Notes under the pieces: generated by a model | What the model saw: the letters and a program-made list of their open reading frames with translations, nothing else | What the model was told of the DNA's origin: nothing | Database searches by the model: none | Shown: piece by piece, positions 53,112 to 61,599 of the stretch | How the letters are laid out: every line of letters starts with the position of its first letter | Position numbering within the stretch: the stretch's first letter is position 1 | Made by a program: the position numbers and the translations under genes | Assembly: GCF_900113805.1 (NCBI RefSeq) | Contig: NZ_FOQT01000002.1 | Span: forward strand, 62,001 to 126,000 | DNA length: 64,000 nucleotides | Direction: 5' to 3' | From: Halpernia frigidisoli | Lineage (GTDB): Bacteria > Bacteroidota > Bacteroidia > Flavobacteriales > Weeksellaceae

Positions 53112-53139
53112 AAAGCCTGAAAATAAATTTTCAGGCTTT
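53112..53139. terminator. Bidirectional terminator
   Basis: AAAGCCTGAAAA (53112-53123) and TTTTCAGGCTTT (53128-53139) form a 12-bp stem with loop TAAA. It lies between convergent genes, 3 bases after one stop codon and 22 before the other. Confidence 0.85.
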
Positions 53140-53161
53140 AAAATTTTAAAATAAATACGTT

Positions 53162-53731
53162 TTAATTTCCTGCAATTACTTTTACGTCATCAATATCCAA
53201 ATTGTAATCGGCGCCTTTTCCCACTTTTACGGCAAAGAAATTTGATGCAGCATTGGTGTTGATATCAGTAAGTTTGGAACAATCCAAAGTAATTTTCACA
53301 AATTTATCTTTTGTAAAAATGGTTCCGGTGTAACTATTTGTTTCGCTATCCTGCACAGTCATATCTTTTCGAACATCGCCCAAATTAAATTTATAAAAAG
53401 TGCCATCTGTTTTGTAAACATTTACAGATAAAGATTTTGCGGCGGAACCCTTTAGCATAAAGGTAATTTCTTTAATTTTTGCAGGTAGAGTTTCAGTTGC
53501 TTTTGCAGTGAAAATATAATCGTTCCCTGCAGGATTTCCTATAATTTTTAGATCACCGCTTGAGTTTATCCCTTCGCCTACACCTTGTCTGGCGTAATCT
53601 TTTAAGCCATATTTGTTTAAACTTGCTGTGAAGTCTGCAAAATTATCAAAATCAGCGCCTTTAAAGGCATTTGTTTGCGCACTGGCAAATGTGATGAAAC
53701 TTAAAGATAAAATCGTAAAGATCTTTTTCAT
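53162..53731 (-). CDS. Secreted beta-sandwich protein without T9SS tail
   Basis: A 189-residue protein with signal peptide (1-18, ending in FASAQ) and a single predicted jelly-roll domain rich in Thr, Asp and Lys strands (GNDYIFTAKATETLPAKIKEITFMLKG, FVKITLDCSKLTDI). It ends at DYNLDIDDVKVIAGN. The two neighbouring genes encode sandwich domains that end in similar FSVDDVLISG and FFLDDVLISS strands and then continue into type IX sorting tails; this one stops exactly there. It therefore probably stays in the periplasm or is released by another route. No catalytic motif is seen. Confidence 0.68.
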   Translation of the reverse strand: MKKIFTILSLSFITFASAQTNAFKGADFDNFADFTASLNKYGLKDYARQGVGEGINSSGDLKIIGNPAGNDYIFTAKATETLPAKIKEITFMLKGSAAKSLSVNVYKTDGTFYKFNLGDVRKDMTVQDSETNSYTGTIFTKDKFVKITLDCSKLTDINTNAASNFFAVKVGKGADYNLDIDDVKVIAGN

Positions 53732-53762
53732 TTTATTAAATTTTTGTTAATACTAAATTACA

Positions 53763-53793
53763 TAAAAAAACTGTTCCCAAATAGAAACAGTTT
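53763..53793 (-). terminator. Terminator after the first T9SS cargo gene
   Basis: AAACTGTT (53768-53775) and AACAGTTT (53786-53793) form an 8-bp stem. On the minus strand seven T follow. Confidence 0.65.
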
Positions 53794-53818
53794 AAATTAA
53801 GAATTAAAAAAAATTCGC

Positions 53819-54673
53819 TTAGTTTTTAATGATTTTTTGAGAAACTTTTTGTCCGTCAACAACACCTGTTACAATGTAAATTCCTTTAGATAAAGAAGAA
53901 ACATTTAAAGGTGTACTTTCAGTAACAGAAGCTGATTTTACAACCTGACCGGTCATATTCAAGATCTGAACATCAGTTTTAGCAGCAAAACTAATTGTGT
54001 TTGAAACATTAGTATTTTTTACCAAAGCAGATTTACTTTTGTTAACATCAGAAACGGCTAAGTTAGAAACTGTTGTTCCTGAGATCAAAACATCATCCAC
54101 ACTAAAAGTTCCTGTTGCAGCCTCAGCGGCATAAAAATAAAATCTAAAAGTGATCGGTGTTTTGATATTGGTAAGAGCAGAAGGTGTAATTTTACATCCT
54201 GACTCTCCGCCTGACTGATCAATAACAAAAAAGAACTGGTTTGGTGTCTGTATTTCTAAATTTGGATTTGCATCTACGGAAGCCGGTAAGTTTGCAGCAT
54301 AAGAATCAGCACTTGAGCGAACAACAAAGTTTCTTGGCCCTGTTGAAGATCTTTGAGCTCTGAAAGTAATTGAAGATATCGACAAAGAATTTCCTGAACT
54401 TGGAGTAATTGTTACTTCAAAATATTTGCTGGTGTCGATCGTAGCATCTAAGCTTGGGTTGGTCCACGCAAATCTGTTTGCTGTTGTTGTTGGAGTAAGC
54501 GCAGTTGAAGCTGTGAATCCTGAAATACTAAATAAATTAGTTGTTCCTGCTGTCTGATCTCCAAAATCGGTATTTGGCGCTTCATTAAAATCGTATAGTG
54601 CTGTAAAAGTTGTTTGCGCCGTAGCAACACCCGTTAAAGCGATTAAAGATAAAATTGTAAAGATTTTTTTCAT
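53819..54673 (-). CDS. T9SS type A cargo protein, lectin-like domain
   Basis: A 284-residue exported protein: signal peptide (1-19), a beta-sandwich domain of about 180 residues (SNLFSISGFTASTALTP to FSVDDVLISGTTVS) of the kind that wraps ligands or carbohydrates, a short linker, and a C-terminal type A sorting domain of about 70 residues with TDVQILNMTGQVVKSASV, LNVSSLSKGIYIVTGVVDGQKVSQKIIKN. That tail directs passage through the PorSS/type IX machine across the outer membrane. The tail is nearly the same as in the neighbour at 54762. Confidence 0.85.
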   Translation of the reverse strand: MKKIFTILSLIALTGVATAQTTFTALYDFNEAPNTDFGDQTAGTTNLFSISGFTASTALTPTTTANRFAWTNPSLDATIDTSKYFEVTITPSSGNSLSISSITFRAQRSSTGPRNFVVRSSADSYAANLPASVDANPNLEIQTPNQFFFVIDQSGGESGCKITPSALTNIKTPITFRFYFYAAEAATGTFSVDDVLISGTTVSNLAVSDVNKSKSALVKNTNVSNTISFAAKTDVQILNMTGQVVKSASVTESTPLNVSSLSKGIYIVTGVVDGQKVSQKIIKN

Positions 54674-54715
54674 TTCAAAAATTTTAATTGTTAATTTATT
54701 TATTGAGTCAAAGTT

Positions 54716-54748
54716 AAAAAAACTGTTTTAGAATGTAAAACAGTTTTT
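54716..54748. terminator. Terminator after the second T9SS cargo gene
   Basis: AAAAACTGTTTTA (54718-54730) and TAAAACAGTTTTT (54736-54748) form a 13-bp stem around GAATG. It sits 14 bases after the stop codon of the gene at 54762 and contains the same AAACTGTT motif as the terminator at 53763-53793. Confidence 0.75.
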
Positions 54749-54761
54749 AAATAATAATTTC

Positions 54762-55505
54762 TTAATCTTTAATGATTTTTTGAGATACTTTCTCACCATT
54801 TACAACACCTGTTACGATGTAGATTCCTTTGTTTAAAGAAGATACATTTAAGATTGTATTTTCACTAACAGAAGCTGATTTTACAATCTGTCCATTCATA
54901 TTGTAAATTTGAACATCTGCTTTAGCACCAAACTGAATTGCATCTTTTACAGAAGTGTTTTTCACCAAACTTACTTTTGCAGATTTTAGATCACCTACGG
55001 CAAGAGTTGCAGATGAAATCAGTACATCATCAAGAAAAAATCGCTTTCCACCTGCAGATGAAGAGAAAGTAATTTTGGAATTTACTGTACCACCAGTAAT
55101 ATCAGTAGTAAACGAGGAGAAAGCTCCATTAGTTAATGTAAATGTAGTTGAGCTTAAAGTTCCTCCACCACTAATAGAAACAGTTAAAGTGGTATTGTCT
55201 GTACCAAAAGATGCTGCGCGAAAAGTTAGAGTAGCACTTCCTGATAACGAGCTTAAAGCTGGTGTACTAATGGATCCAGCAGCACCTCCACTTCCAGATT
55301 TCACACATTTACTTGCTCCACCTGATGCTGCAAACGCCCAACCTGCTGAAGTGTAAGTAGATAATGAGCTCGTGCCAACATTTCCAGAAAATGCTCCGTC
55401 ATTTCCGCCTGTCCCGGCTAAATCGTCAAAATTTGCATTAAAAATTTGTGAATTTACAAGTCCAGCAAATACAATTGCTGCAATTAAAGAATAAAGTTTT
55501 TTCAT
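54762..55505 (-). CDS. T9SS type A cargo protein
   Basis: The likely start is ATG 55505 (MKKLYSLIAAIVFAGLVNSQ, a normal signal peptide); a further in-frame ATG at 55541 would put a hydrophilic stretch in front. The 247-residue product has a serine-, glycine- and threonine-rich beta-sandwich (GGASKCVKSGSGGAAGS, TLTFRAASFGTDNTTLTVSISGGG), FFLDDVLISS, and the sorting tail ADVQIYNMNGQIVKSASV and LNKGIYIVTGVVNGEKVSQKIIKD. The composition suggests a fibre- or carbohydrate-associated surface protein. The function is unknown. Confidence 0.85.
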   Translation of the reverse strand: MKKLYSLIAAIVFAGLVNSQIFNANFDDLAGTGGNDGAFSGNVGTSSLSTYTSAGWAFAASGGASKCVKSGSGGAAGSISTPALSSLSGSATLTFRAASFGTDNTTLTVSISGGGTLSSTTFTLTNGAFSSFTTDITGGTVNSKITFSSSAGGKRFFLDDVLISSATLAVGDLKSAKVSLVKNTSVKDAIQFGAKADVQIYNMNGQIVKSASVSENTILNVSSLNKGIYIVTGVVNGEKVSQKIIKD

Positions 55506-55642
55506 AAAATAAAATTTTAAAAGGTTAATATTATATAGCAAATTTAGTTAAATTAACAATAGATAAATAATTTTAATATTAAATTTGAGTTAATAACTAA
55601 AGACGCTAAATTTTATACTTTAGCAACTTTAATTATATTTTT

Positions 55643-58600
55643 TTGATCAAAAAATTTCTTTTCTTTTTCTTTATAATTTCAGGATTTTCCTTAGGATCTT
55701 CCCAGATATTTTCGTGGAAAAACCCCAATATTAAAAACGATTCTATTTCCAGAGACAGTGTAATTTCACAAAAATTAAATAAAGATTATTTTACAAAAGA
55801 TACTTTAGATTTTATTAAAACTAAAAATAATATCGTGGTAGATGAGGATGTTTTAGTAAAAAATCCAAAAAATTCAGGTTTTGGAAACATCAATTCCAAT
55901 GGTTCAATTATCCGCGGAATTACTTTTGGAAATAACCAGGGACAATCTGTGCAATCTTCACTTGATCTTCAGATTTCCGGACAACTGTCAAAAGATGTTT
56001 CTGTTTTAGCGAGTATTTCTGATCATAATTTACGGATTCAAGCAGATGGTTACACACAAACGCTGGAAGAATTTGATAAAATTTACATCCAGTTAAATAT
56101 TAAGAAAAACTCAATTCTACGCGCCGGACATGTTGACTTAATTGATGATAAAACTTATTTTGGGAGATATCAGCGTAAATCTTTAGGCTTACAGTTTCAA
56201 ACCCAACTCGGGACCGAAAACAAAACCTATTTAGATTTTTCCGCCGGCATTGCGCGCAGCGAATTTTACCGGATCCGTTTTCAGGGAATCGAAGGAAATC
56301 AGGGACCGTATAGACTGACTGGTAAAAATGGTGAACAATTCATCACAATTCTTTCCGGTTCTGAACAGGTTTTTATCGACGGAATTTTAATGAAACGCGG
56401 AGAAAACCAGGATTATATTATCAATTACAATACGGGAGAATTAACTTTTACCAGCTACCGCCCAATTTTTAAGCAAAACTTTATCACTATTTCTTATAAT
56501 TATACTAACCGAAATTACACACGTTTTTTAGTAACGGGATATGTTCAGCATGAAAGAGAAAAGTTGAAATTGGGATTCAATTGGTTTTTGGAAAATGACA
56601 ATAAAAATGCACCGCTTGCACTTAATTTAAGCAAGGAAGATGAACAGATTTTGGTAAATGCGGGTAATAATCCCGATTTGATGTTCGCGCCCTCGGGCGT
56701 TGTAACGGAATATGATGTTAATAAGATTTTATACCAGTTAATTTCAGGCGGTGCAGGAAATTATTACCAGTTTTCTACAGATAAAACACAAACACTTTAT
56801 CAGGTCGCGTTTACTTTTTTTGGAGAAAATCTGGGCGATTACAATATTATTCAGACTACAAATAACGGGCGTGTTTTTGAATATGTCGGTCAAAATTTAG
56901 GAAATTACAGAGCCGTCCGAAAACTACCTGCGCCGGTCAAATCTCAGGTTCTTTCTGGTAATGCAGAATATAAATTGGGTGATAACGGTAAAATAGGTGC
57001 AGATTTTTCGTTGAGCAATTATGATGTTAATTTATTTTCATCTAAAAACAACACAGAAAATATCGGTTACGCAGGAAGGATTTTTGGTTACAAAACTTTT
57101 AGAAAAAATAACTGGAGTGGCACACCAAGTTTAGAATTTCAGCATATTGATTCCCGTTTTCGTATTTTGGACAGGATAAATGATGTTGAGTTTTCAAGGG
57201 ATTTTAATCTGCAGCAAGAATTTAACCAGATCACACAAAACAGACTGATATTTAGTTTTTTAAACCAGTTCGGAACGCAGTCTTTCTTTAATTATAAACA
57301 TAATTATTTAGATGAAAAAAATAATTATACAGGTATAAAAAATGATCTGGATTTCGGTTTTAAAACAGGAAAAACTTTAACCACAGGTTCCGTTTCTTAT
57401 CTTGATACAAAGGCATTAACGCAAAATACGAACTTTTCCCGAGGCAAAATTTTATCAGAATACCTCACAAACAAAGGAAGTTGGGGAATTGGCGGTAGTT
57501 TCGAACATAATCTAAAGAATTTTAATGTTGATAACCAACTGGATGTGACGAGTTACAGTTGGAAAGAAGTTTTTTTACAAAAGAAGATCGGTGACAGTAC
57601 GCGGACAAAATTAATGGCAAAAGTATATCTTCGGGATAATGATTCTGTACGTGATAACAGACTTCAAAATACCAATCAAATATTAGGTTTTATGCTTGAA
57701 AGTGAGATAATTAAGAATCCAAATGCGAGCCTAAGTGCGCTAATTCATTACCGTAAATTTTTATATCAAAATCCGACAAATCAAAATAAGCAAAATCAGG
57801 ATTTCGTAGTCGGAAATCTACTTTACAATCAAAAATTATTTAATAACGGAATGCGTTTACAAGCATTTTATGAACTTGGAAACGGACAGGAAGCGCAGCG
57901 GGAATTTCAGTATTTAAAAGTGACCGATGGACAGGGCATTTACAAATGGACCGATTATAATGGTGACGGCATTCAGCAAATTGATGAATTTGAAACTGCA
58001 GAATACTCTGATCTTGCGCAGTACATAAGGGTTTATACCAATACCGTAACTTATTTACCATCAAATAAAAACAAGCTGCAGCTTGCGCTATTTGTCAATC
58101 CATCCGCTATTTTAAACTCCGAAAATCAGTTTCTTAAACGCTGGAATTTTAATCTTTCGCTCCTATCTGAAAATTCATTTTATAAAGAATATCAGGTTTT
58201 GGTTTTGAATCCGTTTGAAAAAAATGCGAGACAAATCTTAAAAAATCAAAATTTTCTGGGTTCGATGCAGTTTAATCCCACGGATAAATCCGGGTGGAAC
58301 GGCAGTTACCGTTTTATTAAAAATGATAATTTAATCAATGCCAATTTTAGCAACGAAGAGCGTCTTCAAGTTTCCCATTTAATAACCGTGGGTTATTTAT
58401 TTAATAAAGATTTCCGGATCGACTGGGAAAATAGTACAGCGAAAATTCAGAACCTGTCAGAACTATTTATTACAAGGGATTATCAGCTGGAAAACTTTGA
58501 AACAAAACCAAAAGCGACTTACAAATTTACGGATGCCCTTCAAACTGAATTATATACGTCTCTAAAACAAAAAACAAGACTGGATGGACCGGAAGCTTTA

Positions 58601-58879
58601 AAAACTTTGGATCTCACAGGAACTTTGCAATGGCAATGGAGGAAAACCTCACTTCGGGCAAATTTTTCATTCATCAACAACAACTTTAGTGGAAACAGTT
58701 TTAGCATCGTCGGCAATCAAATGCTGGATGGTTTAAAACCGGGAAAGAATCAGGTTTGGTCCTTATTTTTGCAACAGCCGATCAATTCTTTTATTAATTT
58801 AGATTTAAATTACGAAGGCAGAAATTCCGGCGAAAGAACTATTCACATTGGAAGTGTTCAGGTGAAAGCGAGTTTTTAA
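55643..58879 (+). CDS. Large outer-membrane/cell-surface beta-rich protein
   Basis: A 1078-residue protein with a TTG start and a signal peptide (1-21, ending LGSSQ). After a short hydrophilic part comes GSIIRGITFGNNQGQSVQSSLDLQISGQLS, then RAGHVDLIDDKTYFGRYQRKSLGLQF, and the segment GSEQVFIDGILMKRGENQDYIINYNTGELTFT, which also occurs in SprA-like gliding proteins. The remainder is a long string of amphipathic strands with a D-Y-N-G-D-G-I-Q-Q-I-D-E-F-E element like a calcium loop, ending ...QVKASF with a terminal Phe, typical of barrels. I recognise similar proteins in flavobacteria but no defined role. It is divergent from the T9SS cargo genes. Confidence 0.72.
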   Translation: MIKKFLFFFFIISGFSLGSSQIFSWKNPNIKNDSISRDSVISQKLNKDYFTKDTLDFIKTKNNIVVDEDVLVKNPKNSGFGNINSNGSIIRGITFGNNQGQSVQSSLDLQISGQLSKDVSVLASISDHNLRIQADGYTQTLEEFDKIYIQLNIKKNSILRAGHVDLIDDKTYFGRYQRKSLGLQFQTQLGTENKTYLDFSAGIARSEFYRIRFQGIEGNQGPYRLTGKNGEQFITILSGSEQVFIDGILMKRGENQDYIINYNTGELTFTSYRPIFKQNFITISYNYTNRNYTRFLVTGYVQHEREKLKLGFNWFLENDNKNAPLALNLSKEDEQILVNAGNNPDLMFAPSGVVTEYDVNKILYQLISGGAGNYYQFSTDKTQTLYQVAFTFFGENLGDYNIIQTTNNGRVFEYVGQNLGNYRAVRKLPAPVKSQVLSGNAEYKLGDNGKIGADFSLSNYDVNLFSSKNNTENIGYAGRIFGYKTFRKNNWSGTPSLEFQHIDSRFRILDRINDVEFSRDFNLQQEFNQITQNRLIFSFLNQFGTQSFFNYKHNYLDEKNNYTGIKNDLDFGFKTGKTLTTGSVSYLDTKALTQNTNFSRGKILSEYLTNKGSWGIGGSFEHNLKNFNVDNQLDVTSYSWKEVFLQKKIGDSTRTKLMAKVYLRDNDSVRDNRLQNTNQILGFMLESEIIKNPNASLSALIHYRKFLYQNPTNQNKQNQDFVVGNLLYNQKLFNNGMRLQAFYELGNGQEAQREFQYLKVTDGQGIYKWTDYNGDGIQQIDEFETAEYSDLAQYIRVYTNTVTYLPSNKNKLQLALFVNPSAILNSENQFLKRWNFNLSLLSENSFYKEYQVLVLNPFEKNARQILKNQNFLGSMQFNPTDKSGWNGSYRFIKNDNLINANFSNEERLQVSHLITVGYLFNKDFRIDWENSTAKIQNLSELFITRDYQLENFETKPKATYKFTDALQTELYTSLKQKTRLDGPEALKTLDLTGTLQWQWRKTSLRANFSFINNNFSGNSFSIVGNQMLDGLKPGKNQVWSLFLQQPINSFINLDLNYEGRNSGERTIHIGSVQVKASF

Positions 58880-58903
58880 AAATTTAAACACTAATCTCAA
58901 ATC

Positions 58904-59773
58904 ATGAAAAAATTTATCTTTTTACTATTTATCTGCAGTTTTTTTGCTTTAAAATCTCAAGAATTAAAAGCTTTTCAGCTTTATGATCAAGGTGGAAAAA
59001 AAATTAATACCGAGAAATTAGTTGAAAATTTATCTGAATATGATGTGGTTTTATTTGGCGAATACCATAATAATTCGATCATTCATTGGCTGGAATTAAA
59101 AGTGGCCGAAGAACTTTACAAGCAAAAAAATGGAAAAATTATTTTAGGCGCAGAAATGTTTGAGCGTGATAACCAAGTTCAATTAAAAAACTATTTAGAT
59201 GGAAAAATTTTAGTAAAAAACTTAAAAGATTCCGTTCGACTTTGGAATAATTACGAAACAGATTATCGACCTTTAGTTGACTTTGCAAAAGATAAAAAAT
59301 TGGATTTTATTGCCACTAATATTCCAAGAATTTATGCATCAAAAGTAGCAAAAGAAGGCTTGCAAAGTTTAAATGATCTTCCGGAAGATGATAAAAAATT
59401 TGTCGCCAAATTACCAATTTTAGTAACTTTAGAAACGCCGGGTTACGAAGAGATGAACAAAATGATGGCGGAACATTCCGGCGATAAAGCCATGAATTTT
59501 GTCGCAGCACAAGCGGTAAAAGATGCAACAATGGCAGAATCCATAACGCAAAATTTAAAACCAAATTACACTTTTCTACATTTTAACGGCGATTATCACA
59601 GCAAAGAATTTGGCGGCATTTACTGGTATTTAAAACAAAAATACCCAAATTTAAAAATTGCTGTTCTTTCTGTTTATGAAAGTGATGATTTAAAATTATC
59701 TCTTCCAGTAAAAGACTTTAAACCAACAAATTTGAACCTGGTTATTCCCGCAGATATGGCGAAAAGTTATTGA
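58904..59773 (+). CDS. ChaN-like iron-regulated lipoprotein/haem-binding family
   Basis: A 289-residue secreted protein (signal peptide 1-17). The opening domain pattern VVLFGEYHNNSIIHWLELKVAEEL, LGAEMFERDNQVQLKNYLDGKI, FIATNIPRIYAS and HFNGDYHSKEFGGIYWYL is that of the ChaN/DUF399 family, some members of which bind haem at the surface. The conserved His and Glu of GEYHN and the GDYHS histidine are present. It lies 24 bases after the large surface protein gene on the same strand, so the two may be transcribed together. Confidence 0.85.
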   Translation: MKKFIFLLFICSFFALKSQELKAFQLYDQGGKKINTEKLVENLSEYDVVLFGEYHNNSIIHWLELKVAEELYKQKNGKIILGAEMFERDNQVQLKNYLDGKILVKNLKDSVRLWNNYETDYRPLVDFAKDKKLDFIATNIPRIYASKVAKEGLQSLNDLPEDDKKFVAKLPILVTLETPGYEEMNKMMAEHSGDKAMNFVAAQAVKDATMAESITQNLKPNYTFLHFNGDYHSKEFGGIYWYLKQKYPNLKIAVLSVYESDDLKLSLPVKDFKPTNLNLVIPADMAKSY

Positions 59774-59779
59774 CTTTAA

Positions 59780-59819
59780 ATTGATAAACTGTTAGATTGC
59801 TATATTGTTACATTAATCT
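59780..59819. repeat. Degenerate tandem 8-bp repeat before dusB
   Basis: ATTGATAA, ACTGTTAG, ATTGCTAT, ATTGTTAC and ATTAATCT follow one another in an octamer register. The last two units merge into the -33 region of the dusB promoter. The repeat is weak and four to five units long. Confidence 0.45.
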
Positions 59820-59827
59820 TAAATTTG
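59797..59827 (+). promoter_or_regulatory. Promoter of dusB
   Basis: TTG (59797-59799) and TAAATTTG (59820-59827) are 20 bases apart, close to the consensus, and the -7 box ends 4 bases before the start codon. This would give a nearly leaderless mRNA, or the true start is a little further in. Confidence 0.5.
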
Positions 59828-59831
59828 CAGT

Positions 59832-60821
59832 ATGATAAAAATCGGAAATATAGAACTCCCCGACTTTCCCCTGCTTCTTGCACCAATGGAAGATGTTTCA
59901 GATCCGCCGTTTCGCCGTTTGTGTAAAATGCATGGCGCAGATATGATGTATTCAGAATTTATTTCTTCTGAAGGCTTGATCCGTGATGCGATGAAAAGTA
60001 AGAAAAAACTGGATATTTTTGATTATGAACGTCCGGTTGGAATTCAGATTTTCGGTGGTGATGAAGAAGCAATGGCACTTTCTGCAAAAATTGTGGAAGC
60101 CGTTCAGCCCGATGTCGTTGATATTAATTTCGGTTGCCCCGTAAAAAAGGTGGTTTGTAAAGGCGCCGGAGCTGGCGTTTTAAAAGATATTGATCTAATG
60201 ATCCGCCTTACAAAAGCCGTCGTCAATTCTACACATTTGCCTGTGACTGTAAAAACAAGATTGGGTTGGGATAATGATTCCATCAATATTATGGAAGTCG
60301 CGGAACGTTTGCAGGAAACCGGGATAAAAGCCTTGACCATTCACGCCAGAACACGCGCACAAATGTATAAAGGCGAAGCGGACTGGAATTATATTTCAAA
60401 AGTAAAAAACAATCCCAACATTGAAATTCCAATTTTCGGGAACGGTGATGTCAATACGCCAGAAAAAGCGCTTGAATACAAACAAAAATACGACTGTGAC
60501 GGTATTATGATCGGTCGTGGTGCGATCGGCTATCCCTGGATCTTTAATGAAGTAAAGCATTTTTTTGAAACCGGAGAAAATTTACCAAAACCAACAATTT
60601 CGCAACGTTTAGAAGCCGTTCGCCAACACGCAGAATGGAGCACAGAATGGAAAGGTGAAAAATTAGGTTTAATAGAAATGCGGCAACATTACGGTAATTA
60701 TTTCCGAGGAATTCCCCATTTTAAAGATTTTCGCGTGAAATTTTTAGAAGTTTTTACGATGGAAGAAATGGTGGAAGTTATTGCAGAAACTGAAGAATTT
60801 TATGCGGAGTTTAGTTTTTAA
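59832..60821 (+). CDS. dusB: tRNA-dihydrouridine synthase B
   Basis: DusB reduces uridine to dihydrouridine in tRNA D-loops, using FMN and NADPH. The 329 residues include LAPMEDVSDPPFRRLC near the start, NFGCPVKKVVCKGAGAG with catalytic Cys109, and HARTRAQMYKGEADW, FGNGDVNTPEKALEY and GIMIGRGAIGYPWIF in the FMN barrel. The C-terminal helical domain is present. It is followed at 9 bases by the YjdF gene on the same strand. Confidence 0.95.
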   Translation: MIKIGNIELPDFPLLLAPMEDVSDPPFRRLCKMHGADMMYSEFISSEGLIRDAMKSKKKLDIFDYERPVGIQIFGGDEEAMALSAKIVEAVQPDVVDINFGCPVKKVVCKGAGAGVLKDIDLMIRLTKAVVNSTHLPVTVKTRLGWDNDSINIMEVAERLQETGIKALTIHARTRAQMYKGEADWNYISKVKNNPNIEIPIFGNGDVNTPEKALEYKQKYDCDGIMIGRGAIGYPWIFNEVKHFFETGENLPKPTISQRLEAVRQHAEWSTEWKGEKLGLIEMRQHYGNYFRGIPHFKDFRVKFLEVFTMEEMVEVIAETEEFYAEFSF

Positions 60822-60830
60822 TTAAAAAAT

Positions 60831-61436
60831 ATGAAACTAAGAGTAATTTTATTATTTTTAATCATAATTTTTACTGTTGTTTCATACATTGGTGCAGCAG
60901 AACCATTCACCTGGTGGTTAGAAGCCGCGCCTGTTTTTCTTGGAATTTTGGCATTAATATTTTTTAGAAAATTTAAGTTCACGAATTTCGTTTACATCAT
61001 TATTTTCATTCATTTTTTAATTTTGCTGATTGGCGCGCATTTCACTTATGCAAAAGTTCCCGGAGTTGACTGGATGAGTCATATTTTTGGTGGAACGCGA
61101 AATAATTACGATAAGATCGGCCATTTTATTCAAGGTTTTTCTCCGGCATTAATTGCACGAGAAATTTTGATCAGAAAAAAAATTGTCAATGGAAAAGGAT
61201 GGCTGTTTTACATCGTTGTTTCAATAGTTTTGGCAATTTCTGCCTTTTATGAATTTATAGAATGGTGGGTTTCAATTTTCTCGGGCGACGCTGGCGATAG
61301 TTTTTTAGGAACGCAAGGTTATATTTGGGACACACAAACAGATATGTTTTCAGCATTGATCGGTGCTTTGGTTGCGTTGATATTTTTCTCAAAATTGCAG
61401 AATAAGTTTATTGAAAAAAACAAAATTCCTTCTTAA
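60831..61436 (+). CDS. YjdF/DUF2238 family membrane protein
   Basis: A 201-residue protein with about six membrane helices. GGTRNNYDKIGHFIQGFSPALIAREIL and FYEFIEWWVSIFSGDAGDSFLGTQGYIWDTQTDMFSALIGALVALI are the two conserved halves of DUF2238. The acidic and histidine residues near the membrane suggest transport or ion binding, but no activity is known for this group. It probably shares the dusB transcript. Confidence 0.88.
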   Translation: MKLRVILLFLIIIFTVVSYIGAAEPFTWWLEAAPVFLGILALIFFRKFKFTNFVYIIIFIHFLILLIGAHFTYAKVPGVDWMSHIFGGTRNNYDKIGHFIQGFSPALIAREILIRKKIVNGKGWLFYIVVSIVLAISAFYEFIEWWVSIFSGDAGDSFLGTQGYIWDTQTDMFSALIGALVALIFFSKLQNKFIEKNKIPS

Positions 61437-61448
61437 AAAAACTTGTAA

Positions 61449-61537
61449 CCAGCCCTGATTGAAGCGGCATCCTTTTTTGTCCCGATTGAAAAATCGAGAT
61501 AAAAAAGATATAGCGAAAAGCAGGTTCCCGGCTTCTA
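61449..61537 (+). repeat. Interspersed stem-loop element, copy 3
   Basis: AGCCCTGATTGAAGCGGCAT, a T-run, CCCGATT GAAA AATCGAGA, AAAAAGATATAGCGAAAAGC and AGGTTCCCGGCTTCT follow in order. Flanks agree with copy 1 in nearly every base, while the central stem is different in sequence but still pairs. It stands between the YjdF gene and the ABC ATPase gene, just ahead of the latter. Confidence 0.8.
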
Positions 61538-61599
61538 AAAAACCTTCTAAAATCCGTAACTTTACACGTTATTTTTATACTAATAAATCAAAACTGACG

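Noticed and set aside
61459-61599. 47-residue N-terminal extension of the ABC ATPase
   Set aside because: It is made of interspersed-element DNA read by chance in frame; the family starts at MLKAEHVTK.
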